From: Dinghuibacter silviterrae
GTDB taxonomy: Bacteria; Bacteroidota; Bacteroidia; Chitinophagales; Chitinophagaceae
Assembly (NCBI RefSeq): GCF_004366355.1
Contig: NZ_SODV01000002.1
Coordinates: 124,001 to 188,000 of the forward strand
Direction of reading: 5' to 3'
Length of the DNA stretch: 64,000 nt
Shown: in pieces, positions 17,318 to 27,057 of the stretch
Layout of the letters: the number at the start of each line of letters is the position of its first letter
Position numbering within the stretch: the stretch's first letter is position 1
Made by a program: the position numbers and the translations under genes
The notes under the pieces: model-generated
Told to the model about the DNA's origin: nothing
What the model saw: the letters and a program-made list of their open reading frames with translations, nothing else
The model's database searches: none

Positions 17318-17539
17318 TTACTTTTTCTCCAAACGGGAGATCTTCCGGTCAAGCCGGAACAGGTATAAAATAAGGCCGATCAGTATGACCAGGCAAACGG
17401 CCATGACGACCCTGATCTTCCCGCTTGATTCCATAAAACCTTGATTTTGAGCCGTATCCTGGGCAATTGCCCGTACGGAAAGGCCGATCAGCAGGAAGAC
17501 ACTCGTCAATCTACGCGTCATGGTTCGTCGCTTTTTCAT
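17318..17539 (-). CDS. ccmD: CcmD-like small membrane protein
   Basis: 73-residue protein with a cleavable-looking N-terminal hydrophobic segment ending near AIAQ and a second membrane helix (IRVVMAVCLVILIGLILYLF) followed by the basic tail RLDRKISRLEKK. This layout is the Bacteroidota CcmD family, which stabilises the CcmC/CcmE complex in cytochrome c maturation. It overlaps the 3' end of ccmC by 29 bases (ATG 17539) or 11 bases (ATG 17521). Confidence 0.72.
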   Translation of the reverse strand: MKKRRTMTRRLTSVFLLIGLSVRAIAQDTAQNQGFMESSGKIRVVMAVCLVILIGLILYLFRLDRKISRLEKK

Positions 17540-18191
17540 GAAGGATGCTGTACCGTACCTGGAGGCTGGCGATCCAGACCGCCAGAAGGCTCCATCCGAT
17601 CATGGCCGGGAAGAACACCCGTGCCATGATGGGGTCGAGGTTGTCGCCCCCGAGCCCCGGGTTGCCTTCCACGCCCTGACCGCCGGGGTGCAGGGACTGG
17701 ACCATCCTGGGCAGGATAAAGATGGTAGGGAAAAGAATACAGTATGCAAAAATGTTATACACAGCACTGACCCGGCCCCTTTTGTCGAGGTCGGTAATGG
17801 AATTCCTTAATACGCCATAGGCCAGGTAGATCAGGATGGCAATGGCGGTACCGAGTTGCTTGGGGTCGTTGCTCCAGAACTCGCCCCACGAATACCGGGC
17901 CCAGATCATCCCGGTCACAAGGCCCAACAGGCTGAAGATCATCCCGGTTCCGGCATACCGGGAAGAACGGAGGTCGTAGGCCGGATCGGGTTTGCGCAGG
18001 TACAGCACCGCATTGACCACCGAAACCGAAAAAAGGGTCATCATGGCAGCCCACATCGGTACGTGGAAATAAAGATTCCGAATGGACTGGTGGAGGTTCC
18101 CCAGGTCCGGCACCGGTGTCAGGAATCCCGCTGTAAAAGTGTACAGAAGCAGGACGACCGAGACTATTTTCCACCAATACTGCCGCATCAT
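17511..18191 (-). CDS. ccmC: Cytochrome c biogenesis heme-handling protein CcmC
   Basis: 226-residue inner-membrane protein that presents heme to the chaperone CcmE during cytochrome c maturation. Six membrane helices and the tryptophan-rich periplasmic motif WGEFWSNDPKQ are visible, together with candidate axial histidines in NLYFHVPMWA and SLHPGGQ. I start at ATG 18191 (MMRQYWWK); a TTG at 18215 would add eight residues. It lies between ccmB and ccmD in the same direction, with 40 bases to ccmB. No ccmA, ccmE or ccmF is in the window. Confidence 0.9.
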   Translation of the reverse strand: MMRQYWWKIVSVVLLLYTFTAGFLTPVPDLGNLHQSIRNLYFHVPMWAAMMTLFSVSVVNAVLYLRKPDPAYDLRSSRYAGTGMIFSLLGLVTGMIWARYSWGEFWSNDPKQLGTAIAILIYLAYGVLRNSITDLDKRGRVSAVYNIFAYCILFPTIFILPRMVQSLHPGGQGVEGNPGLGGDNLDPIMARVFFPAMIGWSLLAVWIASLQVRYSILHEKATNHDA

Positions 18192-18231
18192 AATGTCCAG
18201 AAAATGTGCGTGCAAAAATACGGGGGTTGGT

Positions 18232-18894
18232 TCAATCTTTCCATAAAAAGGGGAAAAGAATGATGGACAGCAGGACGACCATACCGTCGAAACCCACCAG
18301 GAGCGCGGTTATTTTCCATACGGCCCCGGCACGGAAGACCTCCCCAAAGGCGTCCCTGGAAAGGCGGACCAGGAGCATGATCTGCGGGATGATCAGGGGG
18401 AACCCCAGGATCGCGAGTAACGCGGCCTGCTGGCGGGCCTTGGAGGCAATGGCGGCCAGCAGGGTAAACACCAGGCTGAGGCTGATCCCGCCCAGACAGG
18501 TAATCCCCAGGAAAAGCCCGGGTCTCATCATCGGGGCGCCCAGCAGGAGGGTAAAGACCAGGAGGCTTAACAGGCTCATGGTCAACATCAAAAGCAGGTT
18601 GTATAGCAGCTTGGACAGGATAAAGTCGACCGGTCCGGCGATGTTATAGAAATAGAGCATCCTTTCCCGGGAGTCCTGGAGGAAGCTTTTGGCCACGGCG
18701 TTGACACATATAAAAAGCTGGATCATCCAGAAAAGCCCGTTCCAGACGTCCGCTTCGGGCCGGCCCATGGCCATATACAGGACGAAGATGGTCGACGCGA
18801 CGTATAATAGGATGCCATACAGGGCATATTGCTGGCGGATCTCCAGAAGGATGTCTTTACGGAGGAGCCGGAGGATCTTGGCGCTGGAGGACAT
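18232..18894 (-). CDS. ccmB: Heme exporter permease CcmB
   Basis: 220-residue permease of the CcmAB transporter, which releases heme-loaded CcmE in system I cytochrome c maturation. It has six hydrophobic segments and the family N-terminus (LLRKDILLEIRQQYALYGILL, quoted in part) with the later FPLIIPQIMLLV stretch. It is the first gene of the ccmB-ccmC-ccmD group. The ATPase CcmA, normally adjacent in proteobacteria, is absent here and must be encoded elsewhere. Confidence 0.87.
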   Translation of the reverse strand: MSSSAKILRLLRKDILLEIRQQYALYGILLYVASTIFVLYMAMGRPEADVWNGLFWMIQLFICVNAVAKSFLQDSRERMLYFYNIAGPVDFILSKLLYNLLLMLTMSLLSLLVFTLLLGAPMMRPGLFLGITCLGGISLSLVFTLLAAIASKARQQAALLAILGFPLIIPQIMLLVRLSRDAFGEVFRAGAVWKITALLVGFDGMVVLLSIILFPFLWKD

Positions 18895-18989
18895 GGGGGC
18901 AAAAATAGGGCGCGCGGCGCAAAGGGCCGCAATTTATCGGCCGTGGCCTTCGTTATAACCTGGTGCGCCTGTCGGCGGCCGTGGCGTTA

Positions 18990-19583
18990 TTACCCGGCAC
19001 GGCGGTCGGCTGCCGGTCCCGCGGTGTAGCATTTGCGGCAGCGCGGCTCGTAGGATTCGGCTTCGCCGAGGAGCAACTGCCCCTTGGCGGAGACCTTGCG
19101 ATAAGAATAGGAGGCGATGTGACCGCAGCAGACGCAAATGGCGTGTAGCTTGGTGATGTAATCGGCCTTAGCCAGAAGGGCGGGCATCGGACCGAATGGG
19201 TTGCCCTTGAAGTCCATGTCAAGACCGGCCACGATGACCCGCATGCCCTGTAGGGCGAGCTGGTCACACACGAAAGGGAGTTCGGCGTCGAAGAACTGGG
19301 CCTCGTCTATGCCGACGACGTCCATGTCCTGTGACAATAAAAGGATCTCCTGGGAGTTATCGATGGGAGTGGAGGGAATGTGGCGTTCGTCGTGGGATAC
19401 AATGTCTCTTTCGGCGTAACGGGTATCGATGGACGGTTTGAAAATTTCTGTTTTCTGATGGGCGATCCGGGCGCGTTTGAGGCGACGGATCAACTCCTCG
19501 GTTTTTCCTGAGAACATCGACCCGCAGATGACTTCGATCCATCCTCTTCTTTCACCTCCTGTCCAGTGCGGTTCAATAAACAT
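18990..19583 (-). CDS. tdk: Thymidine kinase
   Basis: 197-residue type II thymidine kinase, which phosphorylates thymidine to dTMP in pyrimidine salvage. The P-loop is [12 protein letters not shown] (residues about 20-31), the Walker B equivalent is [11 protein letters not shown], and the C-terminal lasso carries zinc-binding Cys pairs (CVCCGH and CRKCY). [16 protein letters not shown] segment is the substrate loop. It is divergent from the Pro-rich protein gene. Confidence 0.95.
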   Translation of the reverse strand: MFIEPHWTGGERRGWIEVICGSMFSGKTEELIRRLKRARIAHQKTEIFKPSIDTRYAERDIVSHDERHIPSTPIDNSQEILLLSQDMDVVGIDEAQFFDAELPFVCDQLALQGMRVIVAGLDMDFKGNPFGPMPALLAKADYITKLHAICVCCGHIASYSYRKVSAKGQLLLGEAESYEPRCRKCYTAGPAADRRAG

Positions 19584-19652
19584 ACGGTCTAAACTAATTC
19601 TGGCAAAGTGTTTGTAACTTCACTCCGACTTGTGCAAACGTAATTCAATTCC

Positions 19653-20669
19653 ATGGAACGAATCAGTGCTTTGATCGAAAAATTACGGGAACAGTTTGCA
19701 GCAGGGGCTGATATTGAACAACTTTTACTGTCTACTCAGTTGCTCGAAGGAGAACTGAGGTATCATCTCCAAAAGGGGACCGTGCCCGCCTCCCCTCATG
19801 TAGCTGTGGTGCTGCCGGGCAACCATCGACCTATCCCTAGCAAAATTTCCAACACCGAACACGAACGGTATTTGCCGAACGACGCGCCTGCTCCCGTGCA
19901 GGAGGAGCGCGCCGAGCCCGCGAGGGTGGCGGCGGCGAGGCCGGCTTATACGGAGCAGCCGCCGGCACGCCCGGCGTATGCGGAACCGCAACCGGCGCCC
20001 GCAGCCCCGGCCCGGCCCGCGGCCGATGCGCCGCCCGAGCACGCGCCGTACCAGCCGCAGACGCGGCCGATGTATGGGGAGGCGTCACCGGCGCAGCCGA
20101 GCGCGGCGCCCGTGTATCAGCCCGCTGCCCAAGCGCCGCCGCGCCCGTCGTATGCGGAGCCAGAGCCGCAGACGCGCCCCGCGTACACAGAGCCGCAGTC
20201 GCGCCCGACGTACACGGAACCGCAGCCGCGGCCCGCGACCCGCGAGGCTGAACCTGCGCGGTACAACCCCATCCGGGAAGTGCCGACCCTGACCCACCAG
20301 ATTCCGCAGGAAGCCCGGGGGAAGGAGCTCAACGACGTGATGGCTGGGGAAGCGAGCCGTTCGCTGAACGACGCTTTGAAGGAGCAAAAGCCGGAGCAGA
20401 AGGAGGTCAGCGCGCGGCTCACGGAAACGCCGGTCAAGGACCTGCGCAAGGCCGTGGGAATTAACGACAGGTACCTCTTTATCAGCGAGTTGTTCCGGGG
20501 GGACGAAACGATGTACGAACGGTCGATCAAGACCATCAACAATTTCTCCATTTTCCAGGAGGCCTATTATTGGATGGAACGGGAGTTGAAGCTGAAGCTG
20601 GCCTGGGACCAGAATAAACACAGCACCCAGCTGTTCTACCAGTTGGTCAGGAGACGTTTTTCGGCCTGA
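19653..20669 (+). CDS. Unknown protein with Pro/Ala-rich repeat linker
   Basis: 338-residue protein in three parts. Residues 1-70 are helical and acidic (ISALIEKLREQF, LLEGELRYHL). Residues about 75-215 form a Pro/Ala/Arg-rich, probably disordered linker with repeats of the PAYTEP or PTYTEPQ type. The C-terminal 80 residues are well conserved in character (LRKAVGINDRYLFISELFRG, then FQEAYYWMERELKLKL). There is no signal peptide, so it is cytosolic. I do not recognise a characterised family. Its last 23 bases overlap the convergent waaA gene. Confidence 0.8.
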   Translation: MERISALIEKLREQFAAGADIEQLLLSTQLLEGELRYHLQKGTVPASPHVAVVLPGNHRPIPSKISNTEHERYLPNDAPAPVQEERAEPARVAAARPAYTEQPPARPAYAEPQPAPAAPARPAADAPPEHAPYQPQTRPMYGEASPAQPSAAPVYQPAAQAPPRPSYAEPEPQTRPAYTEPQSRPTYTEPQPRPATREAEPARYNPIREVPTLTHQIPQEARGKELNDVMAGEASRSLNDALKEQKPEQKEVSARLTETPVKDLRKAVGINDRYLFISELFRGDETMYERSIKTINNFSIFQEAYYWMERELKLKLAWDQNKHSTQLFYQLVRRRFSA

Positions 20670-22002
20670 CCCATACGTCCATTTCCTGTATATAACTAAG
20701 GATGCGCCCGGTGGCGCCAGCCTCCCGCTCTACGTATGCCCTTGCGGCCTGTCCGGCCGCGGCAAGGGTGTCGGGGTGGTCGAGCAGTTGGCGGAAACAG
20801 CTTTCCAGTGCCAGGGCATTGTCCACCGTGAACCCGCCACCGGCCTCGATGAGCTCGGTGGCTTCCCTGTATTTGTCGAAGATGGGGCCGAACACAACGG
20901 GTTTGCCCCAAACGGCGGCCTCCAGGACGTTGTGGACGCCGTCTCCCCCGAAACCACCGCCGACAAAGGTGATGGTGCCGAGCTGGTAGAGCCGGGACAG
21001 CATACCGATGTTGTCGATGATCAGGCAGCGGGCGTGGGTGCCGGGGGTATAGGTCGAGTAAGGTACGCTTTCGGGGAAGGCGTGCTGGATGGCACGTATA
21101 TGTTCCTTGCTGATTTCGTGGGGGGCGAGGATAAACCGGATATGGGGGTGGGTCCGCGCGAAGTGGACGAGTTCCTTTTCGTCCTCGTCCCAGGTGCTGC
21201 CGGCGACGATGACGGGGCCGTCCCCGGAGAAGGCGGCGGCCGGTGCGAGGGCGGGGTCCAGTGGCCGGGCCGCCGCGGGGGCGTGGGGCGCGGCGGTCGC
21301 CGGGAGCGTCGCACCACCGGCAAGGTCGTGCGGCGATGCGGCCCCGGCAAGTGCGGGGAGCGCGGCACCGGTAAGCTCCAGTACCCGGTCGAATCGAGTA
21401 TCACCACTCCATTGGATGCGATCCGTCAGGCCCAGGCCGGCTAAAAGCTCCAGGGACACCTGGTCCTGCACAAAGATCCGGGTAAAACACCCGAGCATTT
21501 TCCTCCAAAATCCCCCATACCAGCGGAAAAAGGGCTGGTCGGCGCGGAAGACGGCGCTGGCCAGGAGGGTGGGGACCCCGGTGCGCCGGAGAGCGGAGAG
21601 GTAAAAATGCCAGAATTCATATTTGACAAAGACGGCGATGGCGGGCTTTACGGCCTGCAGGAAGGCGCGGGCGTTGCGGGGGCCGTCCATGGGCAGATAG
21701 CAGATGACGTCGGCGCCGGTGTACTTTTTGCTGATCTCCAGACCGGAAGGGGAGAAAAACGTGAGGAGGATGCAGACCCCGGGGTGGGTCTTCCGGAGGC
21801 CTTCGATGAGGGGTCTTCCCTGTTCGAATTCGCCGAGGGACGCGCAGTGGAACCAGGCCACGGGCCGGTTTTCCCCCCGGAAACGGCTTTCCAGGTCCTC
21901 CAGGAGGCCTTTTCTTCCCCGGACCCACCCGCGGGCCTTGGGGTTCCATAGGGAGGCGAGCCGTACGAATAAGGGATATAAAAAAATGAAGGTCCGGTAC
22001 AT
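20647..22002 (-). CDS. waaA: 3-deoxy-D-manno-octulosonic acid (Kdo) transferase
   Basis: 451-residue GT30 glycosyltransferase that adds Kdo to lipid A precursor on the cytoplasmic face of the inner membrane. It has a membrane-anchoring N-terminus (MYRTFIFLYPLFVRLASL), the FHCASLGEFEQGRPLI motif holding the catalytic base region, PTLLASAVFR, and the C-terminal nucleotide-sugar site FGPIFDKYREATELIEAGGG. An Ala/Pro-rich insertion of about 40 residues sits near the domain junction (AAPHAPAAARPLDPALAPAA). The start is ATG 22002; a longer open frame upstream is not supported. It is divergent from the nucleotide-sugar operon. Confidence 0.9.
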   Translation of the reverse strand: MYRTFIFLYPLFVRLASLWNPKARGWVRGRKGLLEDLESRFRGENRPVAWFHCASLGEFEQGRPLIEGLRKTHPGVCILLTFFSPSGLEISKKYTGADVICYLPMDGPRNARAFLQAVKPAIAVFVKYEFWHFYLSALRRTGVPTLLASAVFRADQPFFRWYGGFWRKMLGCFTRIFVQDQVSLELLAGLGLTDRIQWSGDTRFDRVLELTGAALPALAGAASPHDLAGGATLPATAAPHAPAAARPLDPALAPAAAFSGDGPVIVAGSTWDEDEKELVHFARTHPHIRFILAPHEISKEHIRAIQHAFPESVPYSTYTPGTHARCLIIDNIGMLSRLYQLGTITFVGGGFGGDGVHNVLEAAVWGKPVVFGPIFDKYREATELIEAGGGFTVDNALALESCFRQLLDHPDTLAAAGQAARAYVEREAGATGRILSYIQEMDVWVRPKNVS

Positions 22003-22041
22003 AGAAGGTAAAACTATAACTATTTTTGCCCCGCCTAAAAA

Positions 22042-23178
22042 ATGAATATGCGCGCGATACAAATGGTAGACCTTCAGCAACAGTATGCCCGGATCAAGGA
22101 TCAGATCGACGAGGGCATCCGGGAGGTCCTGGACACGGCCCGGTATATCAACGGTCCGGCGGTTCAGTCTTTTGCGCATGAGCTGGCGGAATACCTGGGT
22201 GTGAAAAATGTGATCCCGTGTGCCAACGGGACGGACGCGCTCCAGATCGTTTTGATGGCCCTGAGGCTGGAACGGGGGGATGAGGTCATCACGCCGAGCT
22301 TTACCTATATCGCCACGACCGAGGTGGTGGCCCTGCTGGGGCTAACGCCGGTTTTTGTGGAGGTGGATCCGAAGACCTTTTGCATAGACCCGAAGGCGCT
22401 GGAAGCGGCCATTACCCCGAGGACCAAGGCCATTGTCCCCGTCCATTTGTACGGACAGGCGGCACCCATGGCGGAGATCCTGGCGGTGGCGGACAAGCAT
22501 GGCATCCCGGTGATCGAGGATAATGCGCAGGCGATCGGCTCGACGTATACCTTCCCGGACGGGACCACCAAAAAGACCGGCACGCTGGGGCTGGCGGGTT
22601 GCACGTCCTTTTTCCCCTCCAAAAACCTGGGCTGCTATGGGGACGGGGGTGCGATCTGCACGGACGACGACGCGCTGGCGGCTAAGCTGAGGATGATCGC
22701 CAACCATGGCCAGAGTAAACAATATTACCACGACGTCGTGGGCTGCAATTCGCGGCTGGATTCTATCCAGGCGGCGATCCTGCGGGTCAAGCTGAAGGAA
22801 CTGGACGGGTACATTGCCGCCCGGAGGAAGGTGGCGGATTTCTATGACGCTGCTTTTGCGGGGCATGCCAAGATCAGGACGCCTTACCGGGCGCCGTATA
22901 CGCACCATGTTTTTCACCAGTATACGCTCCAACTGGAAGGGGCGGACAGGGGCGGGTTGAATACCTTCCTGGCGTCCAGGCAGATCCCGTCGATGATCTA
23001 CTACCCGGTACCGGGTCACCGGCAGCAGATGTTCGCCGGAAAGGGCGGCGTGATGCCTCACCTGCCCGTGACGGACGACCTGACCACGAAGGTCATCTCC
23101 CTGCCCATGCATACGGAGCTGGACGATCAACAACTGTTTCACATTACGGGTTCTGTATTGGAATATTTGAACGCTTAA
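22042..23178 (+). CDS. DegT/DnrJ/EryC1/StrS sugar aminotransferase (WbpE/WlbC-like)
   Basis: 378-residue PLP enzyme that transfers an amino group to a nucleotide-linked ketosugar. Visible are PCANGTDALQIVL near the phosphate site, VIEDNAQAIG with the PLP-ring Asp, and the Schiff-base K194 in FFPSKNLGCYGDGG. The wording is closest to WbpE-type transaminases that act on UDP-3-keto-sugars. It leads the plus-strand sugar operon, 10 bases before ugd, so the product probably enters a surface polysaccharide. Precise substrate is inferred only. Confidence 0.87.
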   Translation: MNMRAIQMVDLQQQYARIKDQIDEGIREVLDTARYINGPAVQSFAHELAEYLGVKNVIPCANGTDALQIVLMALRLERGDEVITPSFTYIATTEVVALLGLTPVFVEVDPKTFCIDPKALEAAITPRTKAIVPVHLYGQAAPMAEILAVADKHGIPVIEDNAQAIGSTYTFPDGTTKKTGTLGLAGCTSFFPSKNLGCYGDGGAICTDDDALAAKLRMIANHGQSKQYYHDVVGCNSRLDSIQAAILRVKLKELDGYIAARRKVADFYDAAFAGHAKIRTPYRAPYTHHVFHQYTLQLEGADRGGLNTFLASRQIPSMIYYPVPGHRQQMFAGKGGVMPHLPVTDDLTTKVISLPMHTELDDQQLFHITGSVLEYLNA

Positions 23179-23188
23179 AACCTAATCT

Positions 23189-24502
23189 ATGCGTATTGCC
23201 GTCGTTGGTACAGGATATGTCGGACTTGTCACAGGGACCTGTTTTGCAGAAACGGGGAATACAGTCACCTGCGTGGATATCGACAAAGCTAAAGTCGAGA
23301 AGCTGCAAGGGGGGACGATCACCATCTATGAACCCGGTCTGGACCACCTTTTCCTAAGAAATCTGAAAGAGAACCGCCTTCATTTCACGACCAGCCTGGC
23401 CGAGGGAATCAAAGGGGCGCAAATTATTTTCCTTGCCCTGCCTACCCCCCCGGGAGAAGACGGATCTGCGGATCTGAGCTATGTCCTGGGTGTTTCCAAG
23501 GAGCTGGGTAAGATCCTCGACGCCTATGCGGTGATCGTGGACAAGAGCACGGTCCCCGTCGGTACGGCCGACAAGGTTCGGGCAGCGATCGCGGCCAATG
23601 CCAAAGTCGAATTCGACGTGGTGTCCAACCCGGAATTCCTTCGCGAAGGGGTTGCCGTGGACGACTTTATGAAACCGGACCGGGTGGTCATCGGGTCGTC
23701 GTCGGAAAGGGCGAACGCGCTGATGCAACAGCTGTATGCGCCTTTTGTCCGCCAGGGGAACCCGATCATTTATATGGACGAGCGTTCCGCCGAACTGACG
23801 AAGTACGCGGCCAACGCCTTCCTGGCGACGAAGATCACGTTTATGAACGAAATCGCCCGTATGTGCGAACGCCTGGACGCGGATGTGGATATGGTGCGCA
23901 AGGGTATCGGGGGGGATGAACGCATCGGGAAACGGTTTCTTTTCCCGGGCATCGGGTACGGCGGGAGCTGTTTCCCCAAGGATGTGCAGGCGCTCTCGCG
24001 TTCGGCGGACGAAGTGGGGTATGAATTCAAGATCCTGCGCTCGGTGATGGACGTCAACCAGGAGCAAAAGACCTACCTGGTCCCCAAAGTAAAACGCTTT
24101 TTTGGCGGCAGCCTCCGCGGGAAAAAGATCGCGTTGTGGGGGCTGTCCTTCAAACCCAATACGGACGACATCCGGGAAGCGCCGGCCTTATATATCATCG
24201 ACGCCTTGCTGGCGGAAGGGGCCGTCGTCACCGCCTTCGACCCCGAGGCGATGCCGGGGGTCAAACGCATGGTGGGGGATAAAATTACTTTTGCAGAGAA
24301 CCAGTACGACGCCCTGGAAGGCGCGGAAGCGTTGGTGATTGCCACGGAGTGGGGTGCCTTCCGGACACCGGATTTTGACCTGATGGAGACGAAGCTGGCA
24401 CAAAAGGTTATTTTTGACGGACGGAACGTATTTGAAGGACCTCTGATGGCTTCCCTGGGTTATTACTACGAAAGTATTGGCAGGAGGCCGGTTAAACCAT
24501 AA
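23189..24502 (+). CDS. ugd: UDP-glucose 6-dehydrogenase
   Basis: 437-residue NAD-dependent enzyme that oxidises UDP-glucose twice to UDP-glucuronate. The N-terminal Rossmann motif is [12 protein letters not shown] and the catalytic thiol is C261 in [28 protein letters not shown] helix and the C-terminal [16 protein letters not shown] are standard. It is followed after 4 bases by the decarboxylase that uses UDP-glucuronate, which explains the pairing. Confidence 0.96.
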   Translation: MRIAVVGTGYVGLVTGTCFAETGNTVTCVDIDKAKVEKLQGGTITIYEPGLDHLFLRNLKENRLHFTTSLAEGIKGAQIIFLALPTPPGEDGSADLSYVLGVSKELGKILDAYAVIVDKSTVPVGTADKVRAAIAANAKVEFDVVSNPEFLREGVAVDDFMKPDRVVIGSSSERANALMQQLYAPFVRQGNPIIYMDERSAELTKYAANAFLATKITFMNEIARMCERLDADVDMVRKGIGGDERIGKRFLFPGIGYGGSCFPKDVQALSRSADEVGYEFKILRSVMDVNQEQKTYLVPKVKRFFGGSLRGKKIALWGLSFKPNTDDIREAPALYIIDALLAEGAVVTAFDPEAMPGVKRMVGDKITFAENQYDALEGAEALVIATEWGAFRTPDFDLMETKLAQKVIFDGRNVFEGPLMASLGYYYESIGRRPVKP

Positions 24503-24506
24503 TTCC

Positions 24507-25448
24507 ATGCAAAGAAAGAAACGCGTTTTGATCACGGGTGCAGCCGGTTTCCTGGGCTCCCATCTTTGTGACCGGTTTATCCGGGAGGGCTACAAGGTCG
24601 TGGGCATGGACAACCTGCTCACGGGGAACATCAAGAACATCGAGCACCTGTTCCCCCTGGAAGACTTCGAGTACTATCACCATGACGTGACCAAGTTCGT
24701 ACACGTTCCCGGTGACCTGGACTATATCCTGCACTTCGCCAGCCCCGCCAGCCCGATCGACTACCTCAAGATGCCGATCCAGACGCTGAAAGTGGGCTCC
24801 CTGGGGACGCACAACCTGCTGGGACTGGCGCGTTCGAAAGGATCCCGTATCCTGGTGGCGTCGACCTCCGAAGTGTATGGCGATCCCCTGGTGCATCCCC
24901 AGAACGAGAGCTATTGGGGAAATGTCAACCCCGTCGGTCCGCGCGGCGTATACGACGAAGCCAAGCGTTTCCAGGAGTCCATCACGATGGCCTATCATAC
25001 CTTCCATAAGCTGGAAACAAGGATTGTCCGGATCTTTAATACGTACGGACCCCGGATGCGGCTCGACGACGGCCGTGTCCTGCCCGCCTTTATCGGACAG
25101 GCATTGAGGGGGGAAGACCTGACCGCCTTTGGGGATGGTTCCCAGACCCGTTCCTTCTGTTATGTGGACGACCTGGTGGAAGGCATTTACCGGCTGTTGC
25201 TGAGCGACTATCCTCACCCGGTCAATGTCGGTAACCCGGATGAAATCACCATCAAGGAATTCGGGGAAGAGATCCTGAAGCTGACCGGCTCGAAGAGCAA
25301 GATCATCTACAAACCCCTGCCCCAGGACGATCCCAAACAACGCAAACCCGACATCACCAAGGCCCAGGAGCTGTTGGGATGGATGCCCGCGGTTTCCCGG
25401 AGCGAAGGTTTGAAAAAGACGTTGGCCTACTTTAAAGAAGTCATATAA
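24507..25448 (+). CDS. UDP-glucuronate decarboxylase (UDP-xylose synthase)
   Basis: 313-residue extended SDR enzyme converting UDP-glucuronate to UDP-xylose via a 4-keto intermediate. The NAD motif is GAAGFLGSH, the catalytic pair is Y149 and K153 (YDEAKR), and [25 protein letters not shown] and [14 protein letters not shown] are the hallmarks of the UXS family. The start is ATG 24507. The stop is TAATG, sharing one base with the rfbB start, so the two are translationally coupled. The substrate follows from the upstream ugd. Confidence 0.93.
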   Translation: MQRKKRVLITGAAGFLGSHLCDRFIREGYKVVGMDNLLTGNIKNIEHLFPLEDFEYYHHDVTKFVHVPGDLDYILHFASPASPIDYLKMPIQTLKVGSLGTHNLLGLARSKGSRILVASTSEVYGDPLVHPQNESYWGNVNPVGPRGVYDEAKRFQESITMAYHTFHKLETRIVRIFNTYGPRMRLDDGRVLPAFIGQALRGEDLTAFGDGSQTRSFCYVDDLVEGIYRLLLSDYPHPVNVGNPDEITIKEFGEEILKLTGSKSKIIYKPLPQDDPKQRKPDITKAQELLGWMPAVSRSEGLKKTLAYFKEVI

Positions 25449-26497
25449 TGAAGATACTCGTCACCGGTGGCGCCGGTTTTATCGGTTCCCACGTGGTCCG
25501 TTTGTTTGTAAAAAAATACCCCGCGTACCAGGTGTACAACCTGGACGCACTCACTTACGCCGGTAACCTGGAGAACCTCAGGGATGTGGAATCGTCGCCC
25601 AACTATCATTTTATCAAGGGCGACATCACCGACGAAGCTTTTATCAACGGCATCTTTGCGGAGCACGGCTTTGACCACGTGATCCACCTGGCGGCGGAAA
25701 GCCACGTGGACCGGTCGATCCACAGCCCCATGGACTTCGTACGGACGAATGTCCTGGGGACGGCGGTCTTACTGAATGCGGTACGGACGCACTGGAAGGA
25801 CCAGATGGAGGGGAAGCTGTTTTATCACGTGTCCACCGACGAGGTCTTTGGATCCCTCACCGATCAGGGTTTCTTTACGGAAGAGACCCCTTATGACCCC
25901 CGTTCTCCTTATTCCGCGTCAAAGGCTTCTTCCGACCACCTGGTCAGGGCCTACAACCATACCTTCGGGATTCCGGCCGTGGTCAGCAATTGCTCCAACA
26001 ACTACGGGTCGCACCAGTTTCCGGAAAAGCTGATCCCGCTGATGATCAATAATATCATGCAGGGCAAGCCGCTGCCGGTGTACGGGAAGGGCGAAAATGT
26101 CCGCGACTGGCTTTGGGTGGATGACCATGCCCGCGCCATAGACGTGATCTTTCACCAGGGCAAACCGGGAGATACCTATAATATCGGCGGCCACAACGAG
26201 TGGAAAAACATCGACATCGTCCACCTCCTTTGCCGTATCATGGACCGCAAGCTGAAACGGAGCGAAGGCACGTCGGCCTTGCTGATCACCTATGTCAAGG
26301 ACAGGGCGGGGCACGACTTCCGGTACGCCATCGATGCCGGCAAACTCAAACGGGAGCTGGGCTGGGTCCCGTCCATTACGTTTGAAGAGGGTCTGGAGAA
26401 GACCGTCGACTGGTACATCGCCAACGAGGACTGGATCGAACACGTGACCTCCGGGGCATACCAGCAATACTATACGAAGCAATACGGCAAACACTGA
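25448..26497 (+). CDS. rfbB: dTDP-glucose 4,6-dehydratase
   Basis: 349-residue extended SDR enzyme making dTDP-4-keto-6-deoxyglucose, the second step to dTDP-L-rhamnose. The NAD motif is GGAGFIGSH, HLAAESHVDRSI and FYHVSTDEVFG are present, and the active-site Y155 and K159 lie in SPYSASKAS. The C-terminal region WLWVDDHARAID is typical of RfbB/RmlB. It is followed by rfbC and rfbD; the nucleotidyltransferase rfbA that should supply dTDP-glucose is not in the window. Confidence 0.96.
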   Translation: MKILVTGGAGFIGSHVVRLFVKKYPAYQVYNLDALTYAGNLENLRDVESSPNYHFIKGDITDEAFINGIFAEHGFDHVIHLAAESHVDRSIHSPMDFVRTNVLGTAVLLNAVRTHWKDQMEGKLFYHVSTDEVFGSLTDQGFFTEETPYDPRSPYSASKASSDHLVRAYNHTFGIPAVVSNCSNNYGSHQFPEKLIPLMINNIMQGKPLPVYGKGENVRDWLWVDDHARAIDVIFHQGKPGDTYNIGGHNEWKNIDIVHLLCRIMDRKLKRSEGTSALLITYVKDRAGHDFRYAIDAGKLKRELGWVPSITFEEGLEKTVDWYIANEDWIEHVTSGAYQQYYTKQYGKH

Positions 26498-26505
26498 TAT
26501 ATTAT

Positions 26506-27057
26506 ATGCCCTTTTTTGAAACCGGTTTTGAGGGTCTGGTAGTTTATGAACCGCGCGTCTTTCACGACGACAGGGGATATTTTTTTGAAAGCTACAACCA
26601 GAAAGTATTCGAGGCGGAAGGTTTTGAGCGGACCTGGGTGCAGGACAACCAGGCGCGGTCGACCTACGGGGTGATCCGCGGGCTTCACTTCCAGCATGAG
26701 CCTTACGCCCAGACAAAGTTGATCCGGTCCCTGGAAGGGACGATCCTGGACGTTGTCGTCGATATACGCAAGGGCTCTCCCACTTATGGAAAGGTCTTTG
26801 CGATAGAACTATCGGCTGCCAACAAACGCCAGTTGCTGGTGCCCAGGGGATTCGCCCACGGGTATTCGGTGCTGAGCGAAACGGCGGAAATCCTGTATAA
26901 GTGCGATAATTTTTATAACAAGGCGGCCGAGGGCGGCATCCGGTATGACGACCCTTCTTTGAACATCGACTGGAAGATACCTGCGGAACACGCGGTTTTA
27001 TCCACCAAGGATGTGGAGCTGCCGGTGCTGGCGGAGGCCGAAAATCATTTTGCATGA
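26506..27057 (+). CDS. rfbC: dTDP-4-dehydrorhamnose 3,5-epimerase
   Basis: 183-residue cupin-fold epimerase inverting C3 and C5 of dTDP-4-keto-6-deoxyglucose. Signature stretches: DDRGYFFESYN, VIRGLHFQ with the catalytic His, DVVVDIRKGSPTYGK, and VPRGFAHGYSVLSE. The start is 8 bases after rfbB; the stop overlaps the rfbD start by 4 bases (ATGA). The order rfbB-rfbC-rfbD agrees with a dTDP-rhamnose operon. Confidence 0.95.
   Translation: MPFFETGFEGLVVYEPRVFHDDRGYFFESYNQKVFEAEGFERTWVQDNQARSTYGVIRGLHFQHEPYAQTKLIRSLEGTILDVVVDIRKGSPTYGKVFAIELSAANKRQLLVPRGFAHGYSVLSETAEILYKCDNFYNKAAEGGIRYDDPSLNIDWKIPAEHAVLSTKDVELPVLAEAENHFA

Noticed and set aside
20022-20292. Arg-rich frame inside the Pro-rich gene
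   Set aside because: It is a frame shadow created by the GC-rich repeat tract; the Pro-rich frame has the conserved ends.
22003-22179. N-terminal extension of waaA
   Set aside because: It overlaps the divergent aminotransferase gene and lacks family similarity; ATG 22002 gives the normal membrane-anchor start.
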